Below are positions 1 through 10,393 of a DNA stretch of 64,000 nucleotides, piece after piece (the stretch's first letter is position 1; each line of letters opens with the position of its first letter). Origin of the DNA: Deltaproteobacteria bacterium GWA2_38_16. GTDB lineage: Bacteria > Bdellovibrionota > JACOXK01 > 2-02-FULL-40-11. The position numbers and the translations under genes were made by a program. The stretch covers positions 4,090 through 68,089 of the forward strand of contig MGPE01000009.1 of the NCBI GenBank assembly GCA_001797335.1, in the 5' to 3' direction. The notes under the pieces were generated by a model, which was not told the DNA's origin, did no database searches, and saw only the letters and a program-made list of their open reading frames with translations.

Positions 1-1186
1 CTTTATGATAAATATTGTGTTCTCTAATTTTAAACTTGGTATTAGACGTATCTTTACTTCCGTAAAGAACAAGCCCCACACCGGTTGCATAAATCGGAGA
101 ACTCACAATATCCAGTAATCCTCCAAAGCCTTTTGGAACGCCTTTTTTGACAGGCAAATCAAATGTCATTTCTGCCAATTCTTGCATTCCATTTAATAAT
201 GTTGAACCTCCGGTAATCACAACACCGGACGCTAACAAATCTTCATAACCACTTTTTACAATTTCTCGTTGTACGAGAGATAAAATTTCTTCCACTCTGG
301 GCTCAATAATTTGAGCAATTTCTTTTTTTGAAAATGTTCGAGATTTTCTTCCACCAACGGTTTGTACTTCAATCAGTTCATCTTTTTGCACTAAGGATGT
401 CATGGCACACCCGTATTGAATTTTAAGTTTTTCAGCATCAGGGGTAGGCGTTCTTAATCCTACGGCCAGATCATTGGTAATATGATTTCCGCCTAACGAT
501 AAAACGGCGGTATGAACAATGCTCCCCCCAGAAAAAATAGCAATATCGGTAGTCCCCCCTCCGATATCAATGAGAGCTACTCCTAATTCTTTTTCATCGG
601 CTTCTAACACAGCTTCAGAAGAAGCAATTTGTTGAAGAACAATGTCAGAAACATTAAGACCTGTTCGATTGGCACATTTAATAATATTTTGGGCCGAAGA
701 TACTGCTCCAGTCACAATATGAACTTTGGCTTCAAGACGAACACCACTCATCCCTAAAGGTTCTTTAATACCATCTTGATCATCAATAATATATTCTTGA
801 GGAATAATGTGAATAACTTCGCGATCTAAAGGAATGGCCACCGCTTTTGCAGCGTCAATGACACGCCGGATATCGGTTTCTTTCACTTCTTTTTCTTTAA
901 CAGCCACAATGCCATGGCTATTGAATCCTTTGATATGTCCGCCGGCAATCCCACAATAAACAGAACTAATTTCAACTCCTGCCATGAGTTCTGCTTCTTC
1001 AACTGCTTTTTTAATGGATTCAACCGTAGAATCGATATTAATGACAACGCCTTTTCGAAGACCTGTGGAAACTGAGGTCCCAATACCGACAATATCTACA
1101 CCGATATCTGTTTTTTCACCGACAATTGCACAGATTTTTGTTGTTCCGATATCCAACCCAACAATGATCTCGCCTTTTTTGGCCAC
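1..1186 (-). CDS. ftsA: Cell division protein FtsA, 3' end cut by window
   Basis: Actin-like ATPase that tethers FtsZ to the inner membrane and recruits later divisome proteins. The minus strand reads as one open frame of about 395 codons beginning MAKKGEIIVGLDIGTTKIC, the phosphate-1 motif of the actin/Hsp70 fold. A further nucleotide-binding motif, LIDIGGGTTDIAIF, lies mid-protein, and GVVITGGSTLLNG follows near the end. The start is GTG at 1186, because an in-frame TAG lies 15 nt upstream and an AAGGAC ribosome site sits 5 nt before it. FtsA is usually about 410-420 residues, so only the last part, including the membrane-binding helix, is missing. It is the last visible dcw gene; ftsZ would be expected beyond the left edge. 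Confidence 0.95.
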   Translation of the reverse strand, partial: MAKKGEIIVGLDIGTTKICAIVGEKTDIGVDIVGIGTSVSTGLRKGVVINIDSTVESIKKAVEEAELMAGVEISSVYCGIAGGHIKGFNSHGIVAVKEKEVKETDIRRVIDAAKAVAIPLDREVIHIIPQEYIIDDQDGIKEPLGMSGVRLEAKVHIVTGAVSSAQNIIKCANRTGLNVSDIVLQQIASSEAVLEADEKELGVALIDIGGGTTDIAIFSGGSIVHTAVLSLGGNHITNDLAVGLRTPTPDAEKLKIQYGCAMTSLVQKDELIEVQTVGGRKSRTFSKKEIAQIIEPRVEEILSLVQREIVKSGYEDLLASGVVITGGSTLLNGMQELAEMTFDLPVKKGVPKGFGGLLDIVSSPIYATGVGLVLYGSKDTSNTKFKIREHNIYHK

Positions 1187-1209
1187 AAAACGTCCTTGCT
1201 ACAATAAAC

Positions 1210-1232
1210 TACATTACATCTATTTTAATGTA
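1210..1232. repeat. 7-bp-arm inverted repeat in the ftsQ-ftsA gap
   Basis: TACATTA (1210-1216) and TAATGTA (1226-1232) are perfect complements around a 9-nt spacer. They lie about 25 nt upstream of the ftsA start, in the only sizeable gap (101 bp) between genes at this end of the dcw operon. It could be an operator, an mRNA stem controlling ftsA translation, or chance in AT-rich DNA. Confidence 0.3.
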
Positions 1233-1287
1233 CTGCAATAGACACAATACCCCACCCCATAAAATGGGAATTTTCTATAGATTACAA

Positions 1288-2073
1288 CTATTTCGCAACC
1301 TTTACAACAACTTTTTTGGTGAAATTAAGATCAATTAGCGTCGGGGTGACTGTTTTTTGTGCAAGGTCTTTTAAGACCCTTTCCAGACGAGAAAACTTTT
1401 TAAGAAAATCTTCTTTTCCGAGTCTAATTTCAAAAGAAGGCCCCTCAGTAAAAAAAGTAAATCCTACGCTTTCTTTCCAATGGATTTCAGAAAGACGAAT
1501 GTCCTTTAAAAAATTATTTTGATGATAAAGAGCCATCACGTCATACGCTTCTAAAATCAAACGCTCTTCTTTTTCACTTACTTGAGGCCCACTCACTCCA
1601 GAAATAATGGGAAAATCCACATTTTCCCGAGGTCGAATGGGTGCAATTCTTATCCCTTTTGAATCTAAAAAATATAATTTTCCATAAGATTCATCGGAAG
1701 ATAAAAGAGCTACTGGTTTTTTTTCTTCTACTTCGATTCTAAGTTTATTGGGAAGCAGTCGAAACACATGTGCTTTTTCTACCCAGGGATGTTTTTTAAC
1801 ATTAGCCGTTAATGCATTAAGATCAATTTCAAAAATATTTTCTCCTAGTGGAGCGTGAATTAATCCTTTTATTTCTTCTTCAGAAATATGTTCAGTGGAT
1901 TGCGCCACCATTTCTTGAAATTTAAAAATAGGTAACCGTTGAATTCGTGGAAGCATTTTTTGAGTAACTACCCATCCTCCTCCCACTAAAACAATAAGGA
2001 GGATAGCATACACGATAAGTTTTTTTTGAAGACTTCTATCTTTGGGGATTTCTTGTTTAATCTTTGTGTACAA
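1288..2073 (-). CDS. ftsQ: Cell division protein FtsQ (DivIB family)
   Basis: Bitopic divisome protein that bridges FtsL/FtsB and the septal synthase FtsW/FtsI. It has a short basic cytoplasmic tail, one membrane helix at about residues 19-37, and a POTRA-like periplasmic domain at about 49-120 containing HPWVEKAHVFRLLPNKLRI, typical of the family. An FtsQ beta domain follows; total length is 261 residues. The start is TTG at 2073, overlapping the 3' end of murB by 17 bp, with a purine-rich AGAAGAAGTGA stretch before it. Gene order (murB-ftsQ-ftsA) supports the call. Confidence 0.9.
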   Translation of the reverse strand: MYTKIKQEIPKDRSLQKKLIVYAILLIVLVGGGWVVTQKMLPRIQRLPIFKFQEMVAQSTEHISEEEIKGLIHAPLGENIFEIDLNALTANVKKHPWVEKAHVFRLLPNKLRIEVEEKKPVALLSSDESYGKLYFLDSKGIRIAPIRPRENVDFPIISGVSGPQVSEKEERLILEAYDVMALYHQNNFLKDIRLSEIHWKESVGFTFFTEGPSFEIRLGKEDFLKKFSRLERVLKDLAQKTVTPTLIDLNFTKKVVVKVAK

Positions 2074-2965
2074 TAATCACTTCTTCTTCTAAGGTTACAC
2101 CATGAACTTCTTTAACTCTCTTTTTAGCATGCTCAATAATAGCCACAATATCTTTGGCCGCTGCTCCACCCAAATTCACAATAAAATTTCCATGTTTTGT
2201 CGAAATTTGTGCATGCCCTACTCGATAGCCTTTCAGTCCCGCATCTTCAATAAGCTTTCCGGCATAGTACCCTTTGGGATTTTTAAAAACAGATCCACAG
2301 TTAGGAAAATTTAAAGGTTGAATGGCTTTTCTTTCGGCAATTACCGTTTTAACCACTTCCATCATTTTTTCCTTATCTCCATAATGAAGACGAAGAATAG
2401 CTCCCATCATAATCTTATTTTTACAAAAATTTTGAGAACGATATGAAAAATTTTCTTTCGTTACAAGTTGTTCTTCCAATTCTCCATTGGTATTAATCAT
2501 AAATATTTTTTCTGTAATATCGCAAAAGCTGCCCCCTTTTGTCCCCGCATTCATAAAAATACCACCGCCCACTTGTCCAGGAACCCCTGCTAAAAATTCT
2601 AACCCAGAAAAACCCTGCTCTATCGACCAAAATAATAGTTTTTGTTTTAAGACGCCCGCTCCTACTTTCACTAAAATTTTTTCATCATCTTTGTGAATAA
2701 TTTTTATCTCATCAAACAAAGACAAATTAATCACAACGCCTCGATATCCTTCATCAGGCATGACGAGGTTGGACCCATCTCCTAAAACAAAATAAGGAAT
2801 TTTATGTTCATCAATTTTTTTCATGAGCTGAGAAAGCTCTACACTGTTTTTAGGATAAATAAATGCATCGGCAGGCCCTCCTACTTTAAAAGAGGTGTGA
2901 AGGGCTAAGGGCTCATTCCATAAAATCTTACTTTGAAGCCCACTTAAAATATCCACGAGTTTCAC
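2057..2965 (-). CDS. murB: UDP-N-acetylenolpyruvoylglucosamine reductase MurB
   Basis: Flavoenzyme that reduces the enolpyruvyl group to make UDP-MurNAc in the cytoplasm. FAD-binding motifs FVLGDGSNLVMPDEG and LAGVPGQVGGGIFMNAGT are clear. NCGSVFKNP carries the expected catalytic Ser, and the C-terminus has the conserved Glu in LEEEVIIV. I choose GTG at 2965, which overlaps the murC stop as GTGA and gives 302 residues, normal for the family. A longer frame from TTG at 3013 exists but would overlap murC by 52 bp and add a non-conserved extension. Confidence 0.95.
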   Translation of the reverse strand: MKLVDILSGLQSKILWNEPLALHTSFKVGGPADAFIYPKNSVELSQLMKKIDEHKIPYFVLGDGSNLVMPDEGYRGVVINLSLFDEIKIIHKDDEKILVKVGAGVLKQKLLFWSIEQGFSGLEFLAGVPGQVGGGIFMNAGTKGGSFCDITEKIFMINTNGELEEQLVTKENFSYRSQNFCKNKIMMGAILRLHYGDKEKMMEVVKTVIAERKAIQPLNFPNCGSVFKNPKGYYAGKLIEDAGLKGYRVGHAQISTKHGNFIVNLGGAAAKDIVAIIEHAKKRVKEVHGVTLEEEVIIVHKD

Positions 2966-4341
2966 CGGTATTGTTTTTTTAAAACTTCTAAAAATTCTAA
3001 GCCACTCTTCCAAATATCTCCAGCCCCTAAGAGTAATACAACATCCTTTGGCCTCACATGTTTTTCCAGTTCATGAGAGATATTTCGACGACTTGCTACT
3101 AAACAAGCATGTTTATGTTTTTTTCGAAGAAGACGATATAATTTTTCTGAACTCACCCCTTTAATGGGTTTTTCTCCAGCTGAATAAATTTCTGTGAGTA
3201 ATAAAACATCTGCTCTTTGAAAAGCCCCAGAAAACTCTTTCATTAAATCCCGAGTTCGAGTGTAGCGATGCGGTTGAAAAACAGCCAGCAGTCGTCTTTT
3301 AGGCCACACTTTCTTACAGGCTTCAAGCGTGGCTTTAATTTCTGTGGGATGATGCCCATAATCATCCATGACCGTAATGCCATTCACCTCTCCTCGAATA
3401 TGAAAGCGCCGCTGTACGCCACTATACGCTAAAATGCCTTTTTTTATTTTTGAAAGACTTAACCCTAATTCAAGCCCCATAATAATGCAGGCCAAGGTAT
3501 TTTTAACGTTATGAATCCCTGGAGCTTTTACTGAAAATCGTCCTAATTTTTTACGTTTAACATAGACATCAAAGGAACTGGTAATGCCTTTTAATTCAAT
3601 GTGCCTGGCTTGAAAGTCACATCTTGAACTTATTCCATAGGTAATAATTCTTTTATTCACCCGAGGGAGAATAGATAAAATATTTTTTTCATCTCCACAA
3701 ACAATGCCTACCCCATAAAAAGGTAAACGATTTAAAAATGTTACAAAGGCATCTTTAATAGCCTCCATATTTTTATAATAGTCCAGGTGATCCGCATCGA
3801 TATTGGTGACAATGGCAATCGTCGGAGTTAATAAATTAAAAGATCCATCACTTTCATCGGCTTCAGCCACCAAAAATTTTCCTTGTCCCAATTTAGCATT
3901 GGTCCCCCACTTATTGAGTCTTCCTCCAATCACAACGGTTGGATCCACTTTACACGTAGCCAAAAGCGTTCCAGAGATTGAAGTCGTTGTTGTTTTTCCG
4001 TGAGTGCCAGCAATGGCAATGGCATATTTCATTTTCATAAGCTCTGCCAACATTTCTGCTCTTGGAATTACAGGAATTTTTAATTTTTTAGCTTTTAAAA
4101 CTTCAGGATTACTTTTGGATACAGCAGAAGAAATAACAACCACATCAGGTTTTTTAATATTCAAAGACCTATGACCTAGATAAATCGTAGCTCCTAATTG
4201 ATTTAATCTTTTAGTAATTTCTGTAGTGGCAAGATCAGAGCCACTGATTTTATAGCCCAGGTTTAATAAAACCTCCGCAATCCCACTCATCCCAATCCCA
4301 CCAATGCCTACAAAATGCACATGCCTAAAGCTTTTCTGCAT
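2962..4341 (-). CDS. murC: UDP-N-acetylmuramate--L-alanine ligase MurC
   Basis: ATP-dependent ligase adding L-Ala to UDP-MurNAc, the first stem-peptide step. The N-terminal UDP-binding loop GIGGIGMSG is at residues 12-20, the ATP P-loop GTHGKTTTT at 112-120, and the C-terminal ligase domain contains DDYGHHPTEI. Length 459 matches the family. The frame starts at ATG 4341, 42 bp after murG, and ends in a 4-bp overlap with murB, suggesting translational coupling. Confidence 0.97.
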   Translation of the reverse strand: MQKSFRHVHFVGIGGIGMSGIAEVLLNLGYKISGSDLATTEITKRLNQLGATIYLGHRSLNIKKPDVVVISSAVSKSNPEVLKAKKLKIPVIPRAEMLAELMKMKYAIAIAGTHGKTTTTSISGTLLATCKVDPTVVIGGRLNKWGTNAKLGQGKFLVAEADESDGSFNLLTPTIAIVTNIDADHLDYYKNMEAIKDAFVTFLNRLPFYGVGIVCGDEKNILSILPRVNKRIITYGISSRCDFQARHIELKGITSSFDVYVKRKKLGRFSVKAPGIHNVKNTLACIIMGLELGLSLSKIKKGILAYSGVQRRFHIRGEVNGITVMDDYGHHPTEIKATLEACKKVWPKRRLLAVFQPHRYTRTRDLMKEFSGAFQRADVLLLTEIYSAGEKPIKGVSSEKLYRLLRKKHKHACLVASRRNISHELEKHVRPKDVVLLLGAGDIWKSGLEFLEVLKKQYR

Positions 4342-4383
4342 AAAATATTCTTTATCACATGTTGAGATAGGATTTAAAGAACT

Positions 4384-5436
4384 TTACGCGAGTAATTGAT
4401 CCACAATGGCTTGGGCGGCGTAGGGATGAGAAAATTGAAGAATGTTTTTTCTCATGTGGTCAAGTTCTCTAGGATGCTCATAGGCATACTGAATTTCTTT
4501 AGCCAATTGCTGGCCATTGAGTTGCCAGTCTAAAAGTACCCGGGTCGCTCCTTTTTTTTCAAATGCACGAGCATTGGCTTCCTGATGATTATGGGCCGCA
4601 TAGGGATACGGTACAAAAAGGCATGCTTTTCCTAAGACAGCAAGTTCTGCTACTGAGGATGCGCCAGCTCGACAAATGACATAATCAGATTGGGCATAAA
4701 TTCTATCAATGTCGTCAATAAAATCATACACATCTGCTTTCCAATGTTGCTGAAAATAAGTGGAAGCTACCCATTTTAAATCTGTTTTTCCGGTTTGATG
4801 AATAAGATGAATGCGATTTTTAAGCGTTTCTAAATAGGGGAGTGCTTCTAAGAGCGCTCGATTTAAGGAATGAGCTCCTTGGCTTCCTCCAAAAATAAAG
4901 ACAGTAAATTTTTCATGAGGAATACTACTTGTACTCTTAAATTTTCGGACGGGATTTCCCGTTACAACACTTTTTTGAGAAGGAAAGTAGTGAACGGATT
5001 CATCAAAACTAACAAAAATTTTTTGAACCAATAAAGAAAGAATTTTATTGGTTAGCCCTGGCCTAAAATTTTGTTCTTGAATGGCTCTTTTTTTTCTCAA
5101 TACCCATGCCATCCATAAAATAGGGAAACTGGCATAGCCTCCCACTCCTAAAATCACATCAGGATTAAATTGCCGAATAATAAAAAAAGACTGAATTAAA
5201 GAAATAGGAATTAGACAAAGAGTAATAAATTTTTCTAAAGGATTTTTCCCTTTTAACCCATCGATAGAAACAAATTTTAAGGGATAATGAAGACTGGGTA
5301 ATACTTTGGCTTCAATTCCTTTTTTGGTCCCAACAAAAAGAATTTCATGATGGCCACGACTTAAAAATTCTTGGGCAATCGCAACTCCTGGGAATAAATG
5401 CCCTCCGGTACCACCCCCTGCAATGAGTAACTTCAT
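4384..5436 (-). CDS. murG: Lipid II synthase MurG (GT28)
   Basis: Inner-leaflet glycosyltransferase transferring GlcNAc from UDP-GlcNAc to lipid I. The first glycine-rich loop GGGTGGH is at residues 7-13, the second, GGSQGAHSLN, at 183-192. The donor-binding stretch with RAGASSVAELAVLGK, VPYPYAAHNHQ and a following E lies in the C-terminal half. Length is 350 residues. It overlaps ftsW by 4 bp (ATGA), so lipid II synthesis and its flippase/polymerase partner are co-translated. Confidence 0.97.
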   Translation of the reverse strand: MKLLIAGGGTGGHLFPGVAIAQEFLSRGHHEILFVGTKKGIEAKVLPSLHYPLKFVSIDGLKGKNPLEKFITLCLIPISLIQSFFIIRQFNPDVILGVGGYASFPILWMAWVLRKKRAIQEQNFRPGLTNKILSLLVQKIFVSFDESVHYFPSQKSVVTGNPVRKFKSTSSIPHEKFTVFIFGGSQGAHSLNRALLEALPYLETLKNRIHLIHQTGKTDLKWVASTYFQQHWKADVYDFIDDIDRIYAQSDYVICRAGASSVAELAVLGKACLFVPYPYAAHNHQEANARAFEKKGATRVLLDWQLNGQQLAKEIQYAYEHPRELDHMRKNILQFSHPYAAQAIVDQLLA

Positions 5437-6551
5437 CGATACGTACTCGTTGAAACATCTTGTTGTTGAGCAGAAATATTTAACAATATTCCTACCCCCG
5501 CTAAATTACAAATAACAGAAGTACCTCCATAACTTAAAAAAGGAAGCGCTAAACCTTTTGTTGGAAGAAGCCCCATGACAACAGCAATATTGGTAATGGC
5601 TTGAAAACTAATAAGAGAGGTAATCCCCAAGGCTAAATAAGTTCCAAATAAATCGGGTGCTTTTAAACTAATGCGAATCCCTCGATATAAAAAGAGCACA
5701 AAAAGAATAATGACTGCCATGACTCCCATAAAACCCAATTCTTCTCCAATCACCGAAAAAATAAAATCTGTATGCGCTTCAGGAAGATAAAAAAGTTTTT
5801 GGCGCCCATCTCCAAGCCCTAATCCTAAAATATTTCCTGAATAAAATGCTAAAAAAGATTGAATAATTTGAAATCCCGTATTGGCTGGATCTTCCCAAGG
5901 ATTTAAAAAAGCTAAAATTCTTTTTTTCCGATAGGGAGTACTCATCATCAGATAACACGCCGTTGGCACTAAAACGATTAGCGCAGAAATAATATATGAA
6001 AGACGGGTGCCTGCAGCAAAGAGCATTAAAAAAACAATAAAGGCAATAGAGACCGCTGTTCCAAAATCCGGTTGAAGAAGAAGAAGCCCCAAAAATAATC
6101 CTGTAACGATAAGATGAGGGACAAAACCAATGGCAAATGATTTCATGCTGCCTTCTTTTTTAGACAGTGAATAAGCCAGATAAAAAATAAGCGCATATTT
6201 AGCAAATTCCGATGGTTGAAATCGAAAAAATCCTAAATTTAGCCATCGTCTGGCTCCTCCTACTCGATGTCCAATGCCAGGAATCAAAAGGGCAATCATT
6301 AAGACTAAACAGATAAATAAAAAGGGATAAATGATTTTATAATAAGAATGATAATCAATGAGTAAAAAAACGATAAGAGCAATAAAGCCTAAAGAAGCAA
6401 AGAGAAATTGTTTTTTTAAAAAAAAATAACTGTCATGATAATTTTGGAGGGCATAAATAGAACTGGAGCTATAGACCATGACAATACCAGAGAGCACTAA
6501 AACAAAAGTAATAACCAACAACCAATAATCAAAAGGAATCTTTCGACTCAT
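5433..6551 (-). CDS. ftsW: Septal peptidoglycan glycosyltransferase FtsW (SEDS)
   Basis: Polytopic SEDS-family polymerase that works with FtsI at the septum. About ten hydrophobic segments span 372 residues. Conserved family stretches include RRWLNLGFFRFQPSEFAKYA, the extracytoplasmic loop before FIFSVIGEELG, and LPFLSYGGTS near the C-terminus. The position between murD and murG favours FtsW over the elongation paralogue RodA. The ATG lies in a TAATG overlap with the murD stop. Confidence 0.95.
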   Translation of the reverse strand: MSRKIPFDYWLLVITFVLVLSGIVMVYSSSSIYALQNYHDSYFFLKKQFLFASLGFIALIVFLLIDYHSYYKIIYPFLFICLVLMIALLIPGIGHRVGGARRWLNLGFFRFQPSEFAKYALIFYLAYSLSKKEGSMKSFAIGFVPHLIVTGLFLGLLLLQPDFGTAVSIAFIVFLMLFAAGTRLSYIISALIVLVPTACYLMMSTPYRKKRILAFLNPWEDPANTGFQIIQSFLAFYSGNILGLGLGDGRQKLFYLPEAHTDFIFSVIGEELGFMGVMAVIILFVLFLYRGIRISLKAPDLFGTYLALGITSLISFQAITNIAVVMGLLPTKGLALPFLSYGGTSVICNLAGVGILLNISAQQQDVSTSTYR

Positions 6552-7906
6552 TATAAATCACGCAAGAGTTCTTTAAACGTATCCCCCCTGTGCTCATAAT
6601 TTTTAAACATATCGAAACTGGCACATCCTGGGGAAAATAAAATCACATCTCCGGCTCTAGATTTTTGATACGCCATAAAAATGGCTTCCTCTAACGTTCC
6701 CACAATAAAAGTTTCTGTATAATCCCCCACGGCTCGATTAATTTTTTCCTTGGCTTCCCCTAATAAAATAAGATTTTTTACTTTCTTTTGAACCAAAGGA
6801 CGCAAGAGCTCAAAGTTGGCGTCTTTGTCTCTGCCTCCCATAATTAAAATTAATGGTTTATCAAAGCTTTCTAATGATCGAATGACCGAATAGACATTTG
6901 TTGCTTTAGAATCATTATAAAAATCCACATAACCTCGAGTTTTGACATATTCTAACCGATGCGCCACTCCTTGAAATGAATTTAATGTTTGTTGAATTGA
7001 TTCTGGAGAACATTTTAAAATTTTAGCAGCTAAAAGAGCAGCCATAAAGTTTTCTTTATTATGATCCCCTTTTAGTTTTATTTGATCCGTTAGGTATTGC
7101 TCATGCCAATCCTTGGTTTTTAAATAAAACCGATTGTCCTTATAATAAATTCCCTCTTGTCCATGGGCTAAATTCCCTTTAGTAAAATATAAGACTTTAG
7201 CTTTGGTTTCTTCGGCATAAGTTCTAATTAAATCATCTTGGGCATTTAAAATTAAATAATCTGTCCCTTTTTGATTTTCAAAAATTCTTCCTTTAATTTT
7301 TCTATAATTTTCCATAGATCCATGACGATCTAGATGATCAGGCGTTAAATTCAGCACAAGAGCAATCTTCGGATGAAAGGTTTCTATGGTTTCTAATTGA
7401 AAGCTGCTTACTTCTGAAACCACATATTGATATTCTTCCTTGGTTAATAAAATATTAGTTAGAGCATTCCCAATATTCCCTCCAACAAATGCTTTTTTCT
7501 TTGCATTTTGTAAAAATTGTCCCACCATCATGGTTGTCGTTGTTTTTCCGTTGGTACCTGTAATGGCAACAATGGGTTCTTTAATAAAATGATATGCAAA
7601 TTCAATTTCACTCATGATCTTTTTATTTTTCTTTTTGGCTTGTTCAATGAGAGGATTTGTTATCCAAACTCCAGGGCTTACAATAAAAATATCATTAGAA
7701 AGTAATGTTTTAATGGGGTGACGTCCCAATTCATATTTTATTTTTTTATACGACCCTAAGAGTTTTAAATAAGGCTGCAACTCTGTTTTAGTTTTAATAT
7801 CGGTAACGGTTACCTTAGCCCCACGAGAAGCTAAAAACTGAGCCACCGAAACACCACTTCTGGCCAATCCCACAACCACTATTTTTTTTCCTTTTAGTTG
7901 GATCAT
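6551..7906 (-). CDS. murD: UDP-MurNAc-L-alanine--D-glutamate ligase MurD
   Basis: Adds D-Glu to UDP-MurNAc-L-Ala. The N-terminal Rossmann-like loop VVGLARSGVS is at residues 11-20, the ATP P-loop GTNGKTTTT at 117-125, and NLTPDHLDRHG and the C-terminal HRLEYV and NDSKATN motifs are all present. Length 451 is normal. A 4-nt gap separates it from mraY upstream, and it overlaps ftsW by one base. Confidence 0.97.
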   Translation of the reverse strand: MIQLKGKKIVVVGLARSGVSVAQFLASRGAKVTVTDIKTKTELQPYLKLLGSYKKIKYELGRHPIKTLLSNDIFIVSPGVWITNPLIEQAKKKNKKIMSEIEFAYHFIKEPIVAITGTNGKTTTTMMVGQFLQNAKKKAFVGGNIGNALTNILLTKEEYQYVVSEVSSFQLETIETFHPKIALVLNLTPDHLDRHGSMENYRKIKGRIFENQKGTDYLILNAQDDLIRTYAEETKAKVLYFTKGNLAHGQEGIYYKDNRFYLKTKDWHEQYLTDQIKLKGDHNKENFMAALLAAKILKCSPESIQQTLNSFQGVAHRLEYVKTRGYVDFYNDSKATNVYSVIRSLESFDKPLILIMGGRDKDANFELLRPLVQKKVKNLILLGEAKEKINRAVGDYTETFIVGTLEEAIFMAYQKSRAGDVILFSPGCASFDMFKNYEHRGDTFKELLRDL

Positions 7907-7910
7907 GTGT

Positions 7911-8987
7911 TCACCTTAATTTGAGTGTTGATAATGCAATAATGGCTAAAATAATAGAAATAATCCAAAATCGAACCACAATTTTAGGCTCTGGCCACCC
8001 CAAAAGTTCAAAATGATGGTGAATAGGAGCCATTTTAAAAATACGTTTTTTGGTTAATTTAAAGCTCATGACCTGCCCAATGACAGAAATAGCTTCCATA
8101 ACAAAAATTCCACCGACCAATACCAATAAAATTTCTTGTTTTACCATCACCGCCACTGTTCCTAACGCTCCTCCCAATGCCAGTGATCCTACATCTCCCA
8201 TAAATACGGCTGCCGGATAAGTTGAAAACCATAAAAATCCCAACCCTGCCGTCACCATGGCTCCACAAAAAATTGCAAGTTCCCCGGTCCGAGGGATAAA
8301 CATCACTTGAAGATATTGCGCAATTTTGGCATGGCCTGTCACATAACATAAGAGTAGAAACGTCCCTGCTACCGTCATTACAGGACCAATAGCTAGCCCA
8401 TCTAGCCCATCTGTTAAATTCACCGCATTTGAGGTCCCCACAATCACAAACACCACAAAGGGAATATAAAACCACCCTAACGGTAAAACGAAATTTTTAA
8501 AGAGCGGAAAAGTCAAATCAGAACTAATAGAAACATTTTGGTAGAGAAAAATAGCCACCACCAAGGCAAAAATGATTTGGAAAAAAAGTTTTGTTTTCCC
8601 AGAAATTCCCTTAGAATTTTTTTGTGCAATTTTTTTGTAATCATCCAAAAATCCAATCAGCCCATACCCAACCATAATACCAATGGCACACCAAATATAA
8701 CTATTGGTTAAATCCGCCCACAAAAGAGTTGAAAAAAGAGTACAAAAAAGAATTAAAAGCCCTCCCATGGTGGGGGTCCCCTTTTTTATAAAATGACTGG
8801 AAGGCCCATCTGTACGAATAGCTTGTTCAAATTGTTTGATCTTTAAAATCTTAATGAAGGATGGCCCCACAATAAAACTTAAAAAAAGAGCCGTTAGGCC
8901 CGCTCCAAAAATACGAAAAGTAATATACTTAAAAACATTAAATGCATTTACATATTCATAAAGCGGATATAAAAAATGATATAACAT
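7911..8987 (-). CDS. mraY: Phospho-N-acetylmuramoyl-pentapeptide transferase MraY
   Basis: Integral membrane enzyme making lipid I from UDP-MurNAc-pentapeptide and undecaprenyl phosphate. The catalytic aspartate pair is in DDYKK at residues 115-119, the nucleotide-binding loop [12 protein letters not shown] at 187-198, and the family-specific HHH at 323-325 before [10 protein letters not shown]. About ten membrane segments, 358 residues. The start shares one base with the murF stop (TAATG). Confidence 0.97.
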   Translation of the reverse strand: MLYHFLYPLYEYVNAFNVFKYITFRIFGAGLTALFLSFIVGPSFIKILKIKQFEQAIRTDGPSSHFIKKGTPTMGGLLILFCTLFSTLLWADLTNSYIWCAIGIMVGYGLIGFLDDYKKIAQKNSKGISGKTKLFFQIIFALVVAIFLYQNVSISSDLTFPLFKNFVLPLGWFYIPFVVFVIVGTSNAVNLTDGLDGLAIGPVMTVAGTFLLLCYVTGHAKIAQYLQVMFIPRTGELAIFCGAMVTAGLGFLWFSTYPAAVFMGDVGSLALGGALGTVAVMVKQEILLVLVGGIFVMEAISVIGQVMSFKLTKKRIFKMAPIHHHFELLGWPEPKIVVRFWIISIILAIIALSTLKLR

Positions 8988-10393
8988 TAAGCATCCTTAC
9001 CAAAAGCTTCGATGAGGGCTACTACCACCTTATCCATACGCATCCCATGAGAGCCTTTGATTAATACTACTCCTGGATTTTTTATAAGCTCTTGTTTTAA
9101 TTGAAGAATAAGCTCATTTTGATCTAATGTCCAAAATGATACACCTTTCTTCTTATTTTTAACTTCTTTTATAATATACTGAGAAAGCAAACCAAAGGTC
9201 AATACATTATCAATGTTATTTTCCTCAATGATTCTACCAATTTCCCGATGATACTCAATTTCTTTAGCACCCAGCTCCAACATATCCCCCAATACGGCAT
9301 AGGTTTGTTGATTTTTTGATATTTTTTTAAGCATTTGAATGGCTGCAGTCATTGAATTTGGATTTGCATTGTAACTATCATCAATCAGGGTTACTCCCTT
9401 TTTTAATCGAATAAAGGTAGAACGACCAGAGGTGGGGATAAAAGATTCCATAGCTTTTTGAATATGAGAAACACGAATGCCAAAAGATAATGCCACAGTG
9501 ACAGCCGCCAAAGCATTCATGGCGTTATGTTCTCCTGAAAGTGGAAGATGAAAGGTAACAGATTCTTTTTTTTGCTTTCCCCACTGACAGGTCATCTCTA
9601 TTCCTTCTAATCCACACTCTTCTTTAATTTTTCCAAACACATGTGCTTTAGAATCTTTTAAACTATAGGTTATGACTTCACAGGTTAATTTTTTTTGATA
9701 GGGTTTTAAATATGGGTCATCCATATTAATAAATGCTTTTCCTTTTTTGGGGAGTGCTTCTAAGAGCGCTCCTTTCGCATGGGCAATGGTACTTAAAGAT
9801 TTCATGGTTAAAAGATGGGCCCTTCCAATATTGGTAATAAGTCCTGCGGTGGGATGAGCAATTTGACACAGCCTTTTAATTTCAAAGGGAATCGACATCC
9901 CCATTTCTAAAAGGGCAAGGGTGTGTGAGGTATTTAACCCAAAAATAGTAAAGGGAAGCCCAATGAGGTTATTTAAATTTCCCTCGGTTTTTAACACTTT
10001 AAATTGAGTTTCCAAAAGATGGGCTATTAAATCCTTGGTGGTTGTTTTTCCATTAGATCCGGTAATACCGATGATAGGAATTAAGAATTTTTTTCGATGA
10101 AAAAGAGCCAATTGCCCCAATGCTTTTAGGGTATCTGGTACCACAAAAAATATTTTAGTGGGAAACTCTTTGGGATTATATTTTCCTTTTTGAACAATGG
10201 CTGCTTTTACTCCTTTTTCAAAGACTTCTTTTAAAAAAGAATGCCCATCAAATCGTTCCCCTTGAATAGCAATAAAAATTTGAGAGGGATCAATGGTTTT
10301 AGAATGTTGAGAAATACTGTCAAAAGATAAAGCGGTTTTAGGTCCTAAACGTTTGGCTTTGGTTGCCTTTAGGATTTCTTGAGTTGTAAACAT
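8987..10393 (-). CDS. murF: UDP-MurNAc-tripeptide--D-Ala-D-Ala ligase MurF
   Basis: Adds the D-Ala-D-Ala dipeptide to complete the stem peptide. The ATP P-loop GSNGKTTT is at residues 112-119, [13 protein letters not shown] is the MurF signature, and [10 protein letters not shown] follows in the C-terminal domain. 468 residues. The ATG lies inside the last 25 bp of murE, so the two ligases are tightly coupled. Confidence 0.96.
   Translation of the reverse strand: MFTTQEILKATKAKRLGPKTALSFDSISQHSKTIDPSQIFIAIQGERFDGHSFLKEVFEKGVKAAIVQKGKYNPKEFPTKIFFVVPDTLKALGQLALFHRKKFLIPIIGITGSNGKTTTKDLIAHLLETQFKVLKTEGNLNNLIGLPFTIFGLNTSHTLALLEMGMSIPFEIKRLCQIAHPTAGLITNIGRAHLLTMKSLSTIAHAKGALLEALPKKGKAFINMDDPYLKPYQKKLTCEVITYSLKDSKAHVFGKIKEECGLEGIEMTCQWGKQKKESVTFHLPLSGEHNAMNALAAVTVALSFGIRVSHIQKAMESFIPTSGRSTFIRLKKGVTLIDDSYNANPNSMTAAIQMLKKISKNQQTYAVLGDMLELGAKEIEYHREIGRIIEENNIDNVLTFGLLSQYIIKEVKNKKKGVSFWTLDQNELILQLKQELIKNPGVVLIKGSHGMRMDKVVVALIEAFGKDA

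Noticed and set aside
2965-3013. N-terminal extension of MurB from TTG 3013
   Set aside because: It would overlap murC by 52 bp; the GTGA coupled start gives the normal MurB length.
8059-8475. 138-codon open frame inside mraY, same strand
   Set aside because: Cys/Gly/Arg-rich composition without any domain; it is an out-of-frame shadow of the well-conserved mraY.
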